A program made the position numbers and the translations under genes. From an uncultured Bacteroidales bacterium (GTDB lineage: Bacteria > Bacteroidota > Bacteroidia > Bacteroidales > UBA932), in the NCBI GenBank assembly GCA_947367375.1, contig CANBDZ010000013.1, forward strand, positions 1 through 35,023: a stretch of DNA of 35,023 bases, written 5' to 3'. The notes under the pieces are model-generated. The model was given only the letters and a program-made list of their open reading frames with translations. It had not been told where the DNA came from and ran no database searches. This document shows, piece by piece, positions 1-9,466 of this stretch. The number at the start of each line of letters is the position of its first letter. Positions within the stretch are counted from its first letter, which is position 1.

Positions 1-63
1 CTTTTCAAACAGTGCCGCGAAGCCTACAGCGACAAATTCCCTAAAAGAAATATGTTTGAATAG
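1..63 (+). CDS. C-terminal fragment of an upstream CDS (…LFKQCREAYSDKFPKRNMFE*)
   Basis: Frame 1 is open from base 1 to TAG at 61-63 and is followed at once by a strong terminator hairpin. Product not identifiable. Confidence 0.55.
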   Translation, partial: LFKQCREAYSDKFPKRNMFE

Positions 64-73
64 AGCATAAAAT

Positions 74-100
74 AAAAGACAGGCCGACGGCCTGTCTTTT
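74..100. terminator. Bidirectional Rho-independent terminator
   Basis: Perfect 12-bp stem AAAAGACAGGCC / GGCCTGTCTTTT with loop GAC, with A/T tracts at both ends, between convergent genes. Confidence 0.9.
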
Positions 101-110
101 ATATCTATTA

Positions 111-1709
111 CTATTCGTATAGAAGTTCGAATTCGTCGACGTAGAGGGTGCTGCCGACTCCGCCGGTGAAGTAGTCGCCGAGGTAGGATGCGCAGGCTGA
201 TATTACTATATATGTAGGCTTGCGCTCGGTGTCCTTATAGTCGAAATCGAGTCTGAATTCTCTATATCCGTCTGTCGCTTCATCTGACTCAAGCCTTGCG
301 GAGGCGATGATGTAATCGGCGTACATATCCACGAACTGGCCCTCTGTCGTGTTGACCACAAACGGTTTGTCCCAGTCTGTGAGGAAGGCTGTTATCTGGC
401 ATTTGTCAGTCTGACCTTCCTTGTCCTTATATGGCTCCTTTGTCTTGTTGATTTTCGCTGGAGTATAAGAATAATAGCCCTTGAGTGCTGTAGGACGGCA
501 AGTGAACGGATAGCCCCAGTCAAGGGTTGCACCCTGCGACATTATGTCTACATCAAGGAACTTACCTGTAAAGAGGTTTCCTGCTGCAAAGACGCTGACG
601 AACAACACCTTTGCTTCCATACTTTCCATTCTTACTGCCTTTCCTGCAACAACGTGTGTCTCCTCCGGAACTGTGGATGATCCGATAAATGTAGCTGATC
701 CTGGATTTGCGGAATCCCATGCGGACTCAGGATATGAAAGTCCCTGTGCATATGGATACCACACCTTTCCATCCTGATGCCAATCATCGAAGGACATGTT
801 CGGCACTTGTTCTGCCGCTTCAGTCACAAAAGCAACCGGCTCACTCTCCTGATCTCCGTCAACTATCTTCACCTCGTATGAAGTCGAAGGTTTCAGACTG
901 GCGATCCTGGCTGTGACATCAGCTCCGTGAACATTGATATCCTCTACAACATTCCATTCTCCTGATGTTTCGCGGATCATAAGAACCGGCTCACCATCAG
1001 CGTCGAAATGTGCCTCCACGTCCACGTGGCAGGCCCAGATATCAAGAGAAGTGACCTCTGCAGGTGCGTCAAACAGAGCGAAGCATAAAGTCCACTCATA
1101 TTCTGCACCCTGGTACTCCACTGTGAACACGCGGTCATGTCTGCAGTCAAGAGTCATAGGAAATTCAACCGGAGTGCTTTCGGGCTCTGCTAAGCCATCA
1201 ACTACTGATGCTGTAGAGACCACCACTGAACCTACCGCTTCCAGCTTGACGTCGAGGAAAGTCACTGCAGACAGATCATTTGCTTTGGAGAGATAGACGA
1301 CTGCCTTACGGTTGACAACATCTATCTGTGCATCACCTACCTGGCCCTCAACTGTTATATATCTGCTGACAGGCTGGACTGCGCTGATCACCCATTCTTC
1401 TTCCTGAGTACTCATAAGATGCAGAGTGTCAGGACAAGTAAGATTGAGGTAGTCTCTGTCGTCAAGAAGATACGTATCCTCATTCATTTCCAACTTGAGG
1501 ATACGTACACAAGTAAGGTCGGCTGTCTCCTCCATCACCGCTTCCACGCGGTTGTGATCTTTGTCGATAGTCAGGTCTACCTGACCCTCAAGTTCCATTG
1601 CTGTAATGTCTGCCGGAATCTCTCTCAGATGTACAGGCTCTTCTTCGCAGCAGGCCACAACAGCAGCCATCAGAAGAGTGCAGGTCAAGAATCTTAATTT
1701 TCTCATCAT
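111..1709 (-). CDS. Secreted lipoprotein with a probable PCMD (putative carbohydrate metabolism) C-terminal domain
   Basis: 532 aa ORF. Lipoprotein-type signal MMRKLRFLTCTLLMAAVVACC; C-terminal region (MSFDDWHQDGKVWYPYA…SAWDSANPG…AGKAVRMES…YVDEFELLYE) is PCMD-like. Confidence 0.75.
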   Translation of the reverse strand: MMRKLRFLTCTLLMAAVVACCEEEPVHLREIPADITAMELEGQVDLTIDKDHNRVEAVMEETADLTCVRILKLEMNEDTYLLDDRDYLNLTCPDTLHLMSTQEEEWVISAVQPVSRYITVEGQVGDAQIDVVNRKAVVYLSKANDLSAVTFLDVKLEAVGSVVVSTASVVDGLAEPESTPVEFPMTLDCRHDRVFTVEYQGAEYEWTLCFALFDAPAEVTSLDIWACHVDVEAHFDADGEPVLMIRETSGEWNVVEDINVHGADVTARIASLKPSTSYEVKIVDGDQESEPVAFVTEAAEQVPNMSFDDWHQDGKVWYPYAQGLSYPESAWDSANPGSATFIGSSTVPEETHVVAGKAVRMESMEAKVLFVSVFAAGNLFTGKFLDVDIMSQGATLDWGYPFTCRPTALKGYYSYTPAKINKTKEPYKDKEGQTDKCQITAFLTDWDKPFVVNTTEGQFVDMYADYIIASARLESDEATDGYREFRLDFDYKDTERKPTYIVISACASYLGDYFTGGVGSTLYVDEFELLYE

Positions 1710-1746
1710 TCTAAAGTGTTACACACAATTCCACATCAGATCAGCC

Positions 1747-2853
1747 CTATTTATGGTAGGTCTTGATCTCAAATTCGTTGGCAAGAATACCATAGCCGTT
1801 CTCTGCAAGAGACTCAAGCTCATCCTCACCAGGATAGACCTTTACAGGAGCTATGAATGACACTCTTGATGTGATGTCGGCAATGATGGCCTCGCTTCTG
1901 GCAATTCCGCCAGTGATAAGGATAGCATCAACCTTGCCACAGACATCTGTAGCCAAGGCTCCGATGTATTTTGCGATGCTCAAGCAATAGCCGTCGATGA
2001 AGACCTTGCACTCAGGATCACCTGCAGCAGCACGGTCAACTACACTCTTGAAATCGTTTGTTCCGAAGAATCCCACTGCGCCACCTTTTCCTACGAGCTT
2101 CTTCATTACCTCAGCCTTGGTATACTTTCCGCTGAAGCACATTTCAACAAGTGGGAATCCAGGTACGCTTCCAGCACGCTCCGGGCTGATAGGGCCGTCG
2201 CCGCCAAGTGCGTCGTTGGTATCGATCACCTCTCCGTTCCTGTGGAGAGTAACTGATGTTCCTCCTCCAAGGTGAGCCACGATGACTGTCACCTTGTTGT
2301 AGTCAGTTTCGTGCTCTCGCGCATACCTGCGACCGATTGCACGCGAATTGAGGGCATGGAAAAGAGCTCTGCGAGGGAACTCTGGAAGACCACCTATCTT
2401 AGCCTCAGGAAGCATTTCGTCTGCCATTGGAGGATCCGCTATGAAAGAACCGCAGTCAGCAGCGAGTCCTTTTTCAGCACGAGCCTCATTGACTTTGTCC
2501 GCAATGTCAGCCGCAATAAGTGCGCTGAGGTTGCAGGCATGCTTTCCTTCCTTGGCTTCACGAAGTGCCTCCTTCATGTCATCATTCACCCAATAGACTC
2601 CTGTCTTGATCGGGGTAATGAGACCGCCACGGGCCATTACTATGTCTATACTCTCAAGAGCGATCCCCTTCTCTGACAAAAAATCCATAATGGTACCAAG
2701 ACGCATCTGGTCCTGGTCCATTACGGATTCGTATTTTGACAATTCCTCGACAGAGTGTGTGAGATTCTTCTCGAAAAGTTTCTCTCCTCCGTCAAAGAAG
2801 CCTATTTTAGTCGAGGTGGATCCTGTATTTACTGCCAGTACTCTACCTTTCAT
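1747..2853 (-). CDS. buk: Butyrate kinase / branched-chain acyl kinase
   Basis: 368 aa; ASKHA acyl-kinase motifs VNTGSTSTKIGFF, VAHLGGGTSVTLHRNGEVIDTNDALGGDGPISPERAG, ILITGGIA. Confidence 0.93.
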   Translation of the reverse strand: MKGRVLAVNTGSTSTKIGFFDGGEKLFEKNLTHSVEELSKYESVMDQDQMRLGTIMDFLSEKGIALESIDIVMARGGLITPIKTGVYWVNDDMKEALREAKEGKHACNLSALIAADIADKVNEARAEKGLAADCGSFIADPPMADEMLPEAKIGGLPEFPRRALFHALNSRAIGRRYAREHETDYNKVTVIVAHLGGGTSVTLHRNGEVIDTNDALGGDGPISPERAGSVPGFPLVEMCFSGKYTKAEVMKKLVGKGGAVGFFGTNDFKSVVDRAAAGDPECKVFIDGYCLSIAKYIGALATDVCGKVDAILITGGIARSEAIIADITSRVSFIAPVKVYPGEDELESLAENGYGILANEFEIKTYHK

Positions 2854-2859
2854 AAAGTC

Positions 2860-3768
2860 TTATTTTACAGACATTGCTGCGATTGCGATTGAGTTAAGTT
2901 TAGTGTCGATGCTGTCCGCACGGCTTGAAAGCACGCATGGAACCTTTGCACCTACCATCATACCAGCCTGCTTGACATCCTTTGCAAGCATTGAGTTGGT
3001 CTTGTAGAATACGTTAGCCGACTCGATGTTAGGGAAGAGGAGGCAGTCTGCGTCACCGGCAACCTCGCTGTGAAGACCCTTGATCTCTACAGCCTCCTGG
3101 CTTACAGCCACGTCAAGCGCGAGAGGACCGTCAGCGATACATCCCTTGATCTGTCCGCGGTCTACCATCTTTGCAAGCATAGCAGCCTCAACACAAGCTG
3201 GCATACCTGCGAGCATCTGCTCGGTTGCAGCGATGATAGCTACCTTAGGCTTAGCGATACCTACAGCGTGAGCTGTGTTCACGAGGTGACCCATAATGAT
3301 CTGCTTCTGCTTGAAGTCTGGTGCAGGGATAACCGCCATGTCACCTACGAAGAGGAGCTTGTGGTAGTTAGGGTTCTCAAGAACTGCGCAGTGAGTAAGG
3401 GTACCCTTTGGAGGAAGGAGACCAGTCTCCTTGTTAAGGATAGCGCGGAGGAACTTGTCTGTAGAGCAGAGACCCTTCATAAGGAAGTCGCCCTGTCCCT
3501 CACGGATCATATTCACAGCCTGAGCTACAGCTGGAAGCTCGTTAGGGTTGTGTACTACTGTGAACTTAGCAACGTCGATTCCCTCTTCCTTGCACGCCTC
3601 AGCGATCATGTTCTCATCACCAACGAGGGTAACGTCAACAAGACCGAGGTCTACAGCCTTACCTGCAGCTGCGATAGTGTGGCTGTCAACGCCCCAAGCT
3701 GCGATCATTCTCTTTCTTGCGCCTCTGTTCTGGAGTTCCGCAAATATCTCTTCAAATTTTGTAAACAT
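2860..3768 (-). CDS. ptb: Phosphate butyryltransferase / phosphate acyltransferase
   Basis: 302 aa; PTA/PTB family pattern (…GDFLMKGLCSTDKFLRAILNKETGL…THCAVLENPNYHKLLFVGDMAVIPAPD…) and adjacency to buk. Confidence 0.92.
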   Translation of the reverse strand: MFTKFEEIFAELQNRGARKRMIAAWGVDSHTIAAAGKAVDLGLVDVTLVGDENMIAEACKEEGIDVAKFTVVHNPNELPAVAQAVNMIREGQGDFLMKGLCSTDKFLRAILNKETGLLPPKGTLTHCAVLENPNYHKLLFVGDMAVIPAPDFKQKQIIMGHLVNTAHAVGIAKPKVAIIAATEQMLAGMPACVEAAMLAKMVDRGQIKGCIADGPLALDVAVSQEAVEIKGLHSEVAGDADCLLFPNIESANVFYKTNSMLAKDVKQAGMMVGAKVPCVLSSRADSIDTKLNSIAIAAMSVK

Positions 3769-3788
3769 ATCTTTATCTTTTTATATAA

Positions 3789-5000
3789 TTATTCTTCGTT
3801 CTGTACGATGTTCATTGTGTCGCGTGCGATCATAAGCTCCTCGTTTGTAGTGATGAGAGCCACTTTCACAGCTGAATCTGGAAGAGTGATGATGGTGTCC
3901 TCGCCTCTTACGACATTTGCATCATAGTCAAATTTCACACCGAGGTAAGTAAGATTCTCGCACACTCTTCTGCGGAGACGGCTGTTGTTCTCGCCGATAC
4001 CTCCGGTAAACACGATAAGGTCAACACCGTTCATCGCAGCTGCATAAGCTCCGATGTACTTTGTGATGTCATATGTGAGTTTCTTGAGAGTGAGCTTTGC
4101 CTTTGGATCACCGTTGTTTGCGGCATCGTCAAGGTCACGTGCATCCGAAGACACGCATGAAAGGCCGAGAAAACCACTCTTCTTGTTCATCACCTTGCTC
4201 ATTTCAGCAGCTGTGAGACCTTCCTTCTCCTGGATATAAGTGACAACGTCAGGATCTACGCTACCGCATCTTGTTCCCATGATGAGACCTTCAAGCGGAG
4301 TGAATCCCATAGTCGTGTCGATCGACTTGCCGTTGAGAACAGCTGCAATCGAGCTTCCGTTTCCGAGGTGGCAGGTAATGACTTTAGAGTACTCTGGATC
4401 AAGTCCTGCAAACTTTGCTCCCTTTGCAGCCACATATTTATGGCTGGTTCCGTGGAAACCGTAACGGCGGATGCCGTACTTTTCGTAATATTCGTAAGGC
4501 AAAGCATACATATATGCATATGCCGGCATTGTCTGGTGGAATGCTGTGTCAAACACACCTACCTGCGGAACTGTCGGAAGGACAGCTGTGACAGCTTTGA
4601 TACCGAGAATGTTTGCAGGGTTGTGGAGAGGTGCGAACACCGAGCACTTTTCGAGCTGCGCGATCACCTTGTCGGTAATCATCTGGCTGCACACAAACTC
4701 CTCCGCTCCGTGTACCACGCGGTGTCCTACAGCCTCGATATCCTCGAGTGTTGTGAGACATCCTGCTTCCTTATCAAGAAGCGCATCCATTACCGCTCTG
4801 ATTGCTACAGTGTGGTCTTCGATTGGCATTTCTCTTACGAGCTTTTCCTTTCCTGTCGCCTGGTGTTTGAGGCAACCTGTTTCCATTCCGATTCTCTCGA
4901 CAAGACCCTTGGCGAGGAGGTCATAGACTTCGTCGCTCTTCATATCAAGGAGCTGATACTTAAGCGATGAGCTTCCGCAATTCAGTACTAAGATGATCAT
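3789..5000 (-). CDS. ackA: Acetate kinase
   Basis: MIILVLNCGSSSLKYQLLDM…YGFHGTSHKYV…CHLGNGSSIAAV…TGGIGENN. Start set at M10 of the listed ORF, because residues 1-9 lie at the predicted transcription start. Confidence 0.95.
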   Translation of the reverse strand: MIILVLNCGSSSLKYQLLDMKSDEVYDLLAKGLVERIGMETGCLKHQATGKEKLVREMPIEDHTVAIRAVMDALLDKEAGCLTTLEDIEAVGHRVVHGAEEFVCSQMITDKVIAQLEKCSVFAPLHNPANILGIKAVTAVLPTVPQVGVFDTAFHQTMPAYAYMYALPYEYYEKYGIRRYGFHGTSHKYVAAKGAKFAGLDPEYSKVITCHLGNGSSIAAVLNGKSIDTTMGFTPLEGLIMGTRCGSVDPDVVTYIQEKEGLTAAEMSKVMNKKSGFLGLSCVSSDARDLDDAANNGDPKAKLTLKKLTYDITKYIGAYAAAMNGVDLIVFTGGIGENNSRLRRRVCENLTYLGVKFDYDANVVRGEDTIITLPDSAVKVALITTNEELMIARDTMNIVQNEE

Positions 5001-5030
5001 GTTGTATTTAGTTTGTATTATTTTCAAGAC

Positions 5031-5046
5031 TATCTTTGCAAAGTTA
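5031..5046. promoter_or_regulatory. Back-to-back Bacteroidota -7 elements for comEC-like (+) and ackA (-)
   Basis: TATCTTTG at 5031-5038 (+) abuts CAAAGTTA at 5039-5046 (TAACTTTG on the minus strand). Both fit TAnnTTTG. Confidence 0.55.
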
Positions 5047-5084
5047 TAAAAATAATCGCTACTTTAGCAAAAAATAGGTATTAA

Positions 5085-6206
5085 ATGAATGTGGAGAGAG
5101 ATATGGCGGGGTTTACCTTACCTTTTGCTGTCGGCGCTTTCGTTGCCGCATACGCAGGACACCTCCTGCACACTGGAAATCTGTCACATATAACCCTTTC
5201 TCTGGCTGTCACATCAGTGCTGACTGCCCTGCTGCTGCACCCGGTACACAAGAAGTTCAGGCCAGCATGTATCTGGCTGAGTATAGGAGGTTTAGGGATA
5301 GCGGCAGGTATGTTCACATCTTTTCACGGAAGTGTGGCCGCAGTCAGTTCCCTGCCATGGCAGGTGGCGGCGGCCGAAGAATTCGGCGAAGCCTTGCGCG
5401 GGGCTGTAGACAAGATTCCGTTCACAGACACAGAGACCAATGCCCTTATCAAAGCCCTTCTCACCGGCGAAAGATCGGAACTGACGCAGCAGACAATCAA
5501 AGCGTTCCGCGACAGCGGAGCATCGCATATCCTGGCCCTGTCAGGACTTCATCTAGGTATAATATATGGGATTGTAAGACATTCATTATCAGTCATTGGC
5601 AATTCAAGGACTGCTTTGTATACGAAGACCCTCATAACCATATCCGCCTGCGGATTCTACACCCTCGCGACCGGAGCCGGCCCCTCGATTGTAAGAGCCT
5701 TCCTTTTCATATTTCTGAACGAAATCGCCCGTGCCTCCCATCGTCATCACACCACGGGAAGTGTGCTTTTCGCAGCACTCATCATCCAGACAGTCATATC
5801 CCCCTCCTCAATAAGATCTGTCGGCTTTCAGCTGTCATATGCAGCAATGGCCGGAATAGCCTTTATATATCCCTGGCTTCGTGACTTCTGGCCCTCAGGG
5901 GAAGGCGATCCGACAAGTCTGAGGTCGCGTATGAATCTAATGAAACGAATATGGGAAGCAGCCTCACTGTCGATAGCATGTCAAATCACAACAGGGCCTT
6001 TGGCGTATATATATTTCAAAAGCCTGCCGCTCAATTTTATTCTGACCAACTTGATTGCACTTCCGCTGACTACAGCACTGATTCCCTCCGCACTGATCAC
6101 GACAGCGCTGCACAGCGCAGGCATATGCCCTAACGCAGCCATACGTATTACCGAATGGCTGGCACAAATTCTTTTACGTTCGTTGGAAATTATAGCCGGG
6201 ATGTAG
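5085..6206 (+). CDS. Short ComEC/Rec2-type competence-domain membrane protein
   Basis: 373 aa with ComEC core motifs LLTGERSELTQQTIKAFRDSGASHILALSGLHLGI…GAGPSIVRAFLF…SIRSVGFQLSYAAMAGIAFIYPWL. Start could also be 5103. Confidence 0.85.
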   Translation: MNVERDMAGFTLPFAVGAFVAAYAGHLLHTGNLSHITLSLAVTSVLTALLLHPVHKKFRPACIWLSIGGLGIAAGMFTSFHGSVAAVSSLPWQVAAAEEFGEALRGAVDKIPFTDTETNALIKALLTGERSELTQQTIKAFRDSGASHILALSGLHLGIIYGIVRHSLSVIGNSRTALYTKTLITISACGFYTLATGAGPSIVRAFLFIFLNEIARASHRHHTTGSVLFAALIIQTVISPSSIRSVGFQLSYAAMAGIAFIYPWLRDFWPSGEGDPTSLRSRMNLMKRIWEAASLSIACQITTGPLAYIYFKSLPLNFILTNLIALPLTTALIPSALITTALHSAGICPNAAIRITEWLAQILLRSLEIIAGM

Positions 6207-6208
6207 TT

Positions 6209-7267
6209 CTACTCAGCTCCTTCAAGGACAAATCCATCTGAGCACCAAGTCTGGAAGACTCCCCCCTCATCATAGACAAGACAGCCCTCGAGGTCAGGGC
6301 GAGACTGGATGAATTCACGAGAAGCTTCAAGGCCTGCCACCATGCAATAAGTGGCATAGGCATCTGCCAAAGTAGCATTGTCTGCCACTATGGTTGCACT
6401 GAGCAACGTATGCTGCACAGGATAGCCTGTACGAGGGTCTATCGAGTGAGAATATTTCTTACCGTCACGGATGTAGAACTTCCTGTAATTGCCGGATGTG
6501 ACGATGCCATGAGGGCCTTCCGGAGCCTTGAATATACCCTGGATCTGAGCACCCGGGTCGTTGTTTCCATCTTCAGGACGGTCGATTCCCAAGGTCCACG
6601 GACGTCCTGAAGGATTGACACCGTCGCAGAAGATTTCTCCTATGTCCACCATCATATCCTTGACTCCGATAGAATACAGATAGCCGGCAACCAAGTCACA
6701 GCTATAGCCCTGCGCAATTGCGTTATAATTCAATTCAGGAAGAGTTCCTTCTTCAATGAGCAGATCAGCCGGAGCGAGTGTACCGTCTTCAGAAACAGCC
6801 TCCCTCATGTCTGCCTTGAGCCTTGACATTCCGCAGTTCTGTCTCACTTTCATAACCTCTTCATCTGAAGGAAGAGACTGGTTTGCAAAGCCGAAGCCCC
6901 AAATATCGAAAAGAGGAGCCGAGGCAGCATCCACAACTCCATCTGTCTCCACAAAGACATCATATGCCTCAGCATACATATCCACAAAAAGGCGGTCCGG
7001 CGCGATAGTGTCACCTTTGTTAAAACGACTTAAAAGGGAGTTCTTGTTGTAGCCTGAAAGGGAGTTATCGATATTCAAAAGAATCGCGTTTATGGAGTCT
7101 CGAATCTCCTCTGGAGCAGTCTCCACTCCCTCAAGATTGAATTTTACGGCATAGGTACCGCCCTGTGCAAAACCTGTAATGGTGACATAGCCTTTTTTAT
7201 GCGGTGCACAAGAAAAGGCTACACAAAGCAGCATTATCAATAAAAATATCCTGACATTTCTTCCCAT
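6209..7267 (-). CDS. apbE: FAD:protein FMN transferase (ApbE), lipoprotein
   Basis: ApbE pattern (FAQGGTYAVKF…SLSGYNKNSLLSRFN…YNAIAQGYSCDLVAGYL…VDIGGEI-like MVDIGEIF…GIVTSGNYRKF…HSIDPRTGYPV…LADAYATYCMV). Start set at M11, downstream of a TAACTTTG element. Confidence 0.93.
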   Translation of the reverse strand: MGRNVRIFLLIMLLCVAFSCAPHKKGYVTITGFAQGGTYAVKFNLEGVETAPEEIRDSINAILLNIDNSLSGYNKNSLLSRFNKGDTIAPDRLFVDMYAEAYDVFVETDGVVDAASAPLFDIWGFGFANQSLPSDEEVMKVRQNCGMSRLKADMREAVSEDGTLAPADLLIEEGTLPELNYNAIAQGYSCDLVAGYLYSIGVKDMMVDIGEIFCDGVNPSGRPWTLGIDRPEDGNNDPGAQIQGIFKAPEGPHGIVTSGNYRKFYIRDGKKYSHSIDPRTGYPVQHTLLSATIVADNATLADAYATYCMVAGLEASREFIQSRPDLEGCLVYDEGGVFQTWCSDGFVLEGAE

Positions 7268-7294
7268 AATCGTCACTAAGGCAAAGTATTTGTA

Positions 7295-7302
7295 CAAAGT
7301 TA
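7295..7302 (-). promoter_or_regulatory. -7 element (TAACTTTG) upstream of apbE
   Basis: CAAAGTTA on the + strand; matches TAnnTTTG on the minus strand about 28 bp upstream of the chosen start. Confidence 0.45.
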
Positions 7303-7364
7303 GCGGTTTTTCGAATTAAAATGCCCATCTTTGCAAGATTACACTTAAAAAATAAGATAGAATA

Positions 7365-8408
7365 ATGAGTTTTCGTAAACTTTATCTGCTTGTCTTTGCG
7401 GCAGCCGCACTCGCAGCTGTGTCTTGCGATGACGATGATGACACTACAGTATATCCGTCATTGAACGGAACACTTACATTCCACGCACCGGAATTCATAG
7501 AACCAGGCCAGACATTGCACATGTCGCCGAAAGGCGTCAGCCATCCTGAGGGAGGCGAACTCGGTTACTATTGGAAAGTCACTCCGGGCATGGAAATTTC
7601 AGACACTACAAGATACGAGAATGGTCTGACACTGGACGGCAAGGAATCAGACGGTTCGTTCTCATACACATTCCCAGACACCCTCGCGACTTATACCGTA
7701 AGCGCCTATGCATTTGCACAGGGTTATTCCGGAGCATCAAGAGTAAGATACGTCACAGTGGTAATTGGTGACATGACAGGAAACGGCTCTATCACCGGAA
7801 ACGGCATCAAGGCCTCAGACCCTAAGATCACCGTAGACGGAATCGACTACTACTATACCAACATTGCAGGTCTCGACTGGTTCCGAAACAACCTTGCAAA
7901 CCCGGCTTTCGGAGCGCCTTACAACAAGGACGAAGCAATGAGTCCGGTATTCGGAAGATACTACAGCTATGAAGAGGCTGTTCAGGCCTGTCCTGAGGGA
8001 TGGAGACTCCCTACTGACGCTGAATGGACAGCAATGGCTCAGGCTGTGAACCCTGAGAGTGTTCTCACTGAAAACGGTTCACTCACTTCTATTGCAGCAG
8101 ACCTTATGGCTGATGTAGCATTCAATGGATTGACAATGTGGGAGTACTGGCCAAAAGTCGGTGAGATCACAAACAAGAGCGGTCTTGCAATTATCCCTAG
8201 CGGATTCTCTAACCTGGGAGAAAAGATCGACGGAAAGTACCCTGCAGCCAGCTTCTCTGGAACAAACGCATACTCTGTATTCTGGACAGCTGACAAGAAC
8301 GGAGAAACAATGGCGAACTACAGATACGTATTCTGCGAAGAGCCAGACATGGTACTTGCTAAAGGTGACGTGACAACATTCGGAGCATCTGTAAGATGCG
8401 TAAGATAA
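7365..8408 (+). CDS. Lipoprotein with Fibrobacter succinogenes major paralogous (FISUMP) domain
   Basis: 347 aa; signal plus Cys (LAAVSCDDDDD); C-terminal NNLANPAFG…GRYYSYEEAVQACPEGWRLPTDAEWTAM pattern. Confidence 0.8.
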   Translation: MSFRKLYLLVFAAAALAAVSCDDDDDTTVYPSLNGTLTFHAPEFIEPGQTLHMSPKGVSHPEGGELGYYWKVTPGMEISDTTRYENGLTLDGKESDGSFSYTFPDTLATYTVSAYAFAQGYSGASRVRYVTVVIGDMTGNGSITGNGIKASDPKITVDGIDYYYTNIAGLDWFRNNLANPAFGAPYNKDEAMSPVFGRYYSYEEAVQACPEGWRLPTDAEWTAMAQAVNPESVLTENGSLTSIAADLMADVAFNGLTMWEYWPKVGEITNKSGLAIIPSGFSNLGEKIDGKYPAASFSGTNAYSVFWTADKNGETMANYRYVFCEEPDMVLAKGDVTTFGASVRCVR

Positions 8409-8419
8409 ACATTTGAAGT

Positions 8420-9010
8420 ATGAAGAAAGGATTAACTGCTTTACTAATTGTTGCAGCTGTCGTATTAGGCGTTTTCCTCTGGGTAAAAGGGGCTTACAAT
8501 AAGATGGTGACAGCTGACGAAGGTGTTCAGGCTGCCTGGGCACAGGTTGAAAATGTCTATCAGCGCAGAGCTGACCTCATTCCTAACCTTGTTGCGACAG
8601 TAAAAGGCTATGCACAGCATGAGTCTGAGACTCTAGAGAGTGTAGTAGCAGCTCGCGCGAAGGCTACTCAGACTGTCGTTGACCCTTCAGACCTCTCAGA
8701 AGAGGCAATTGCAAGATTCAACGAGGCCCAGGGTGAGCTTTCTGGTGCACTCGGAAGACTCCTTCTCATTCAGGAGAGCTATCCTGATTTGAAGGCAAAC
8801 CAGAACTTCAGCGAGCTTCAGGCACAGCTTGAAGGAACTGAAAACAGGATTGCTACCGAGAGAATGAAGTTCAACGACACAGCAAGAGCTTATAACACTC
8901 TCATTAGAAAGTTCCCTGACAACATCATTGCTTCTATGTTTGGATTTGAAAAGAAGGGATATTTCGAGGCACAGGCTGGAGCTGAAACAGCACCTAAGGT
9001 AGAATTTTAA
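8420..9010 (+). CDS. lemA: LemA family protein
   Basis: 196 aa; N-terminal TM helix; YNKMVTADEGVQAAWAQVENVYQRRADLIPNLVATVKGYA and ENRIATERMKFNDTARAYNTLIRKFPDN. Confidence 0.96.
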   Translation: MKKGLTALLIVAAVVLGVFLWVKGAYNKMVTADEGVQAAWAQVENVYQRRADLIPNLVATVKGYAQHESETLESVVAARAKATQTVVDPSDLSEEAIARFNEAQGELSGALGRLLLIQESYPDLKANQNFSELQAQLEGTENRIATERMKFNDTARAYNTLIRKFPDNIIASMFGFEKKGYFEAQAGAETAPKVEF

Positions 9011-9019
9011 TCACAAGAT

Positions 9020-9466
9020 ATGATACTTGAAAAATTTCTGACCGCTCAGCAGCAGGAAACTGTTGTTGACGCGGTCAGACTTGCAGAAAAAGGGACATCC
9101 GGAGAAATCCGCATCCATATAGACCGCGAGTGCAAGTCCTCACCGGTCGAAAGAGCCGAAGTTGTGTTCAACAGACTTGGAATGCACAAGACTGCCCAAC
9201 GCAACGGTGTACTTATCTATATGGCAGTAGAATCAAAAGTCTTTGCCATAGTCGGTGACAAGGGTATCAATGATGTCGTGCCAGAAAATTTCTGGACAGA
9301 CGTAATTGAGGCTATGGGCAATGAATTCCGCAAAGGGAACTTCACAGAAGGACTTTGCAAAGGAGTGCTCATGGCTGGTGAGAAGCTGAAGACATACTTC
9401 CCTTACCAGGAGGGTGACATCAACGAGCTTCCTGACAGCATTTCATTTGAGAAGGAGGACAGATGA
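9020..9466 (+). CDS. TPM-domain protein (short, soluble)
   Basis: 148 aa; VDAVRLAEKGTSGEIRIHID…RNGVLIYMAVESKVFAIVGDKGIN; follows lemA. Confidence 0.85.
   Translation: MILEKFLTAQQQETVVDAVRLAEKGTSGEIRIHIDRECKSSPVERAEVVFNRLGMHKTAQRNGVLIYMAVESKVFAIVGDKGINDVVPENFWTDVIEAMGNEFRKGNFTEGLCKGVLMAGEKLKTYFPYQEGDINELPDSISFEKEDR

Noticed and set aside
3070-3927. 285 aa + strand ORF antisense to ptb/ackA
   Set aside because: Entirely overlaps two well-recognised genes; no family resemblance. An antisense open frame caused by codon bias.
4368-4970. 200 aa + strand ORF antisense to ackA
   Set aside because: Overlaps conserved acetate kinase; no independent coding signal.
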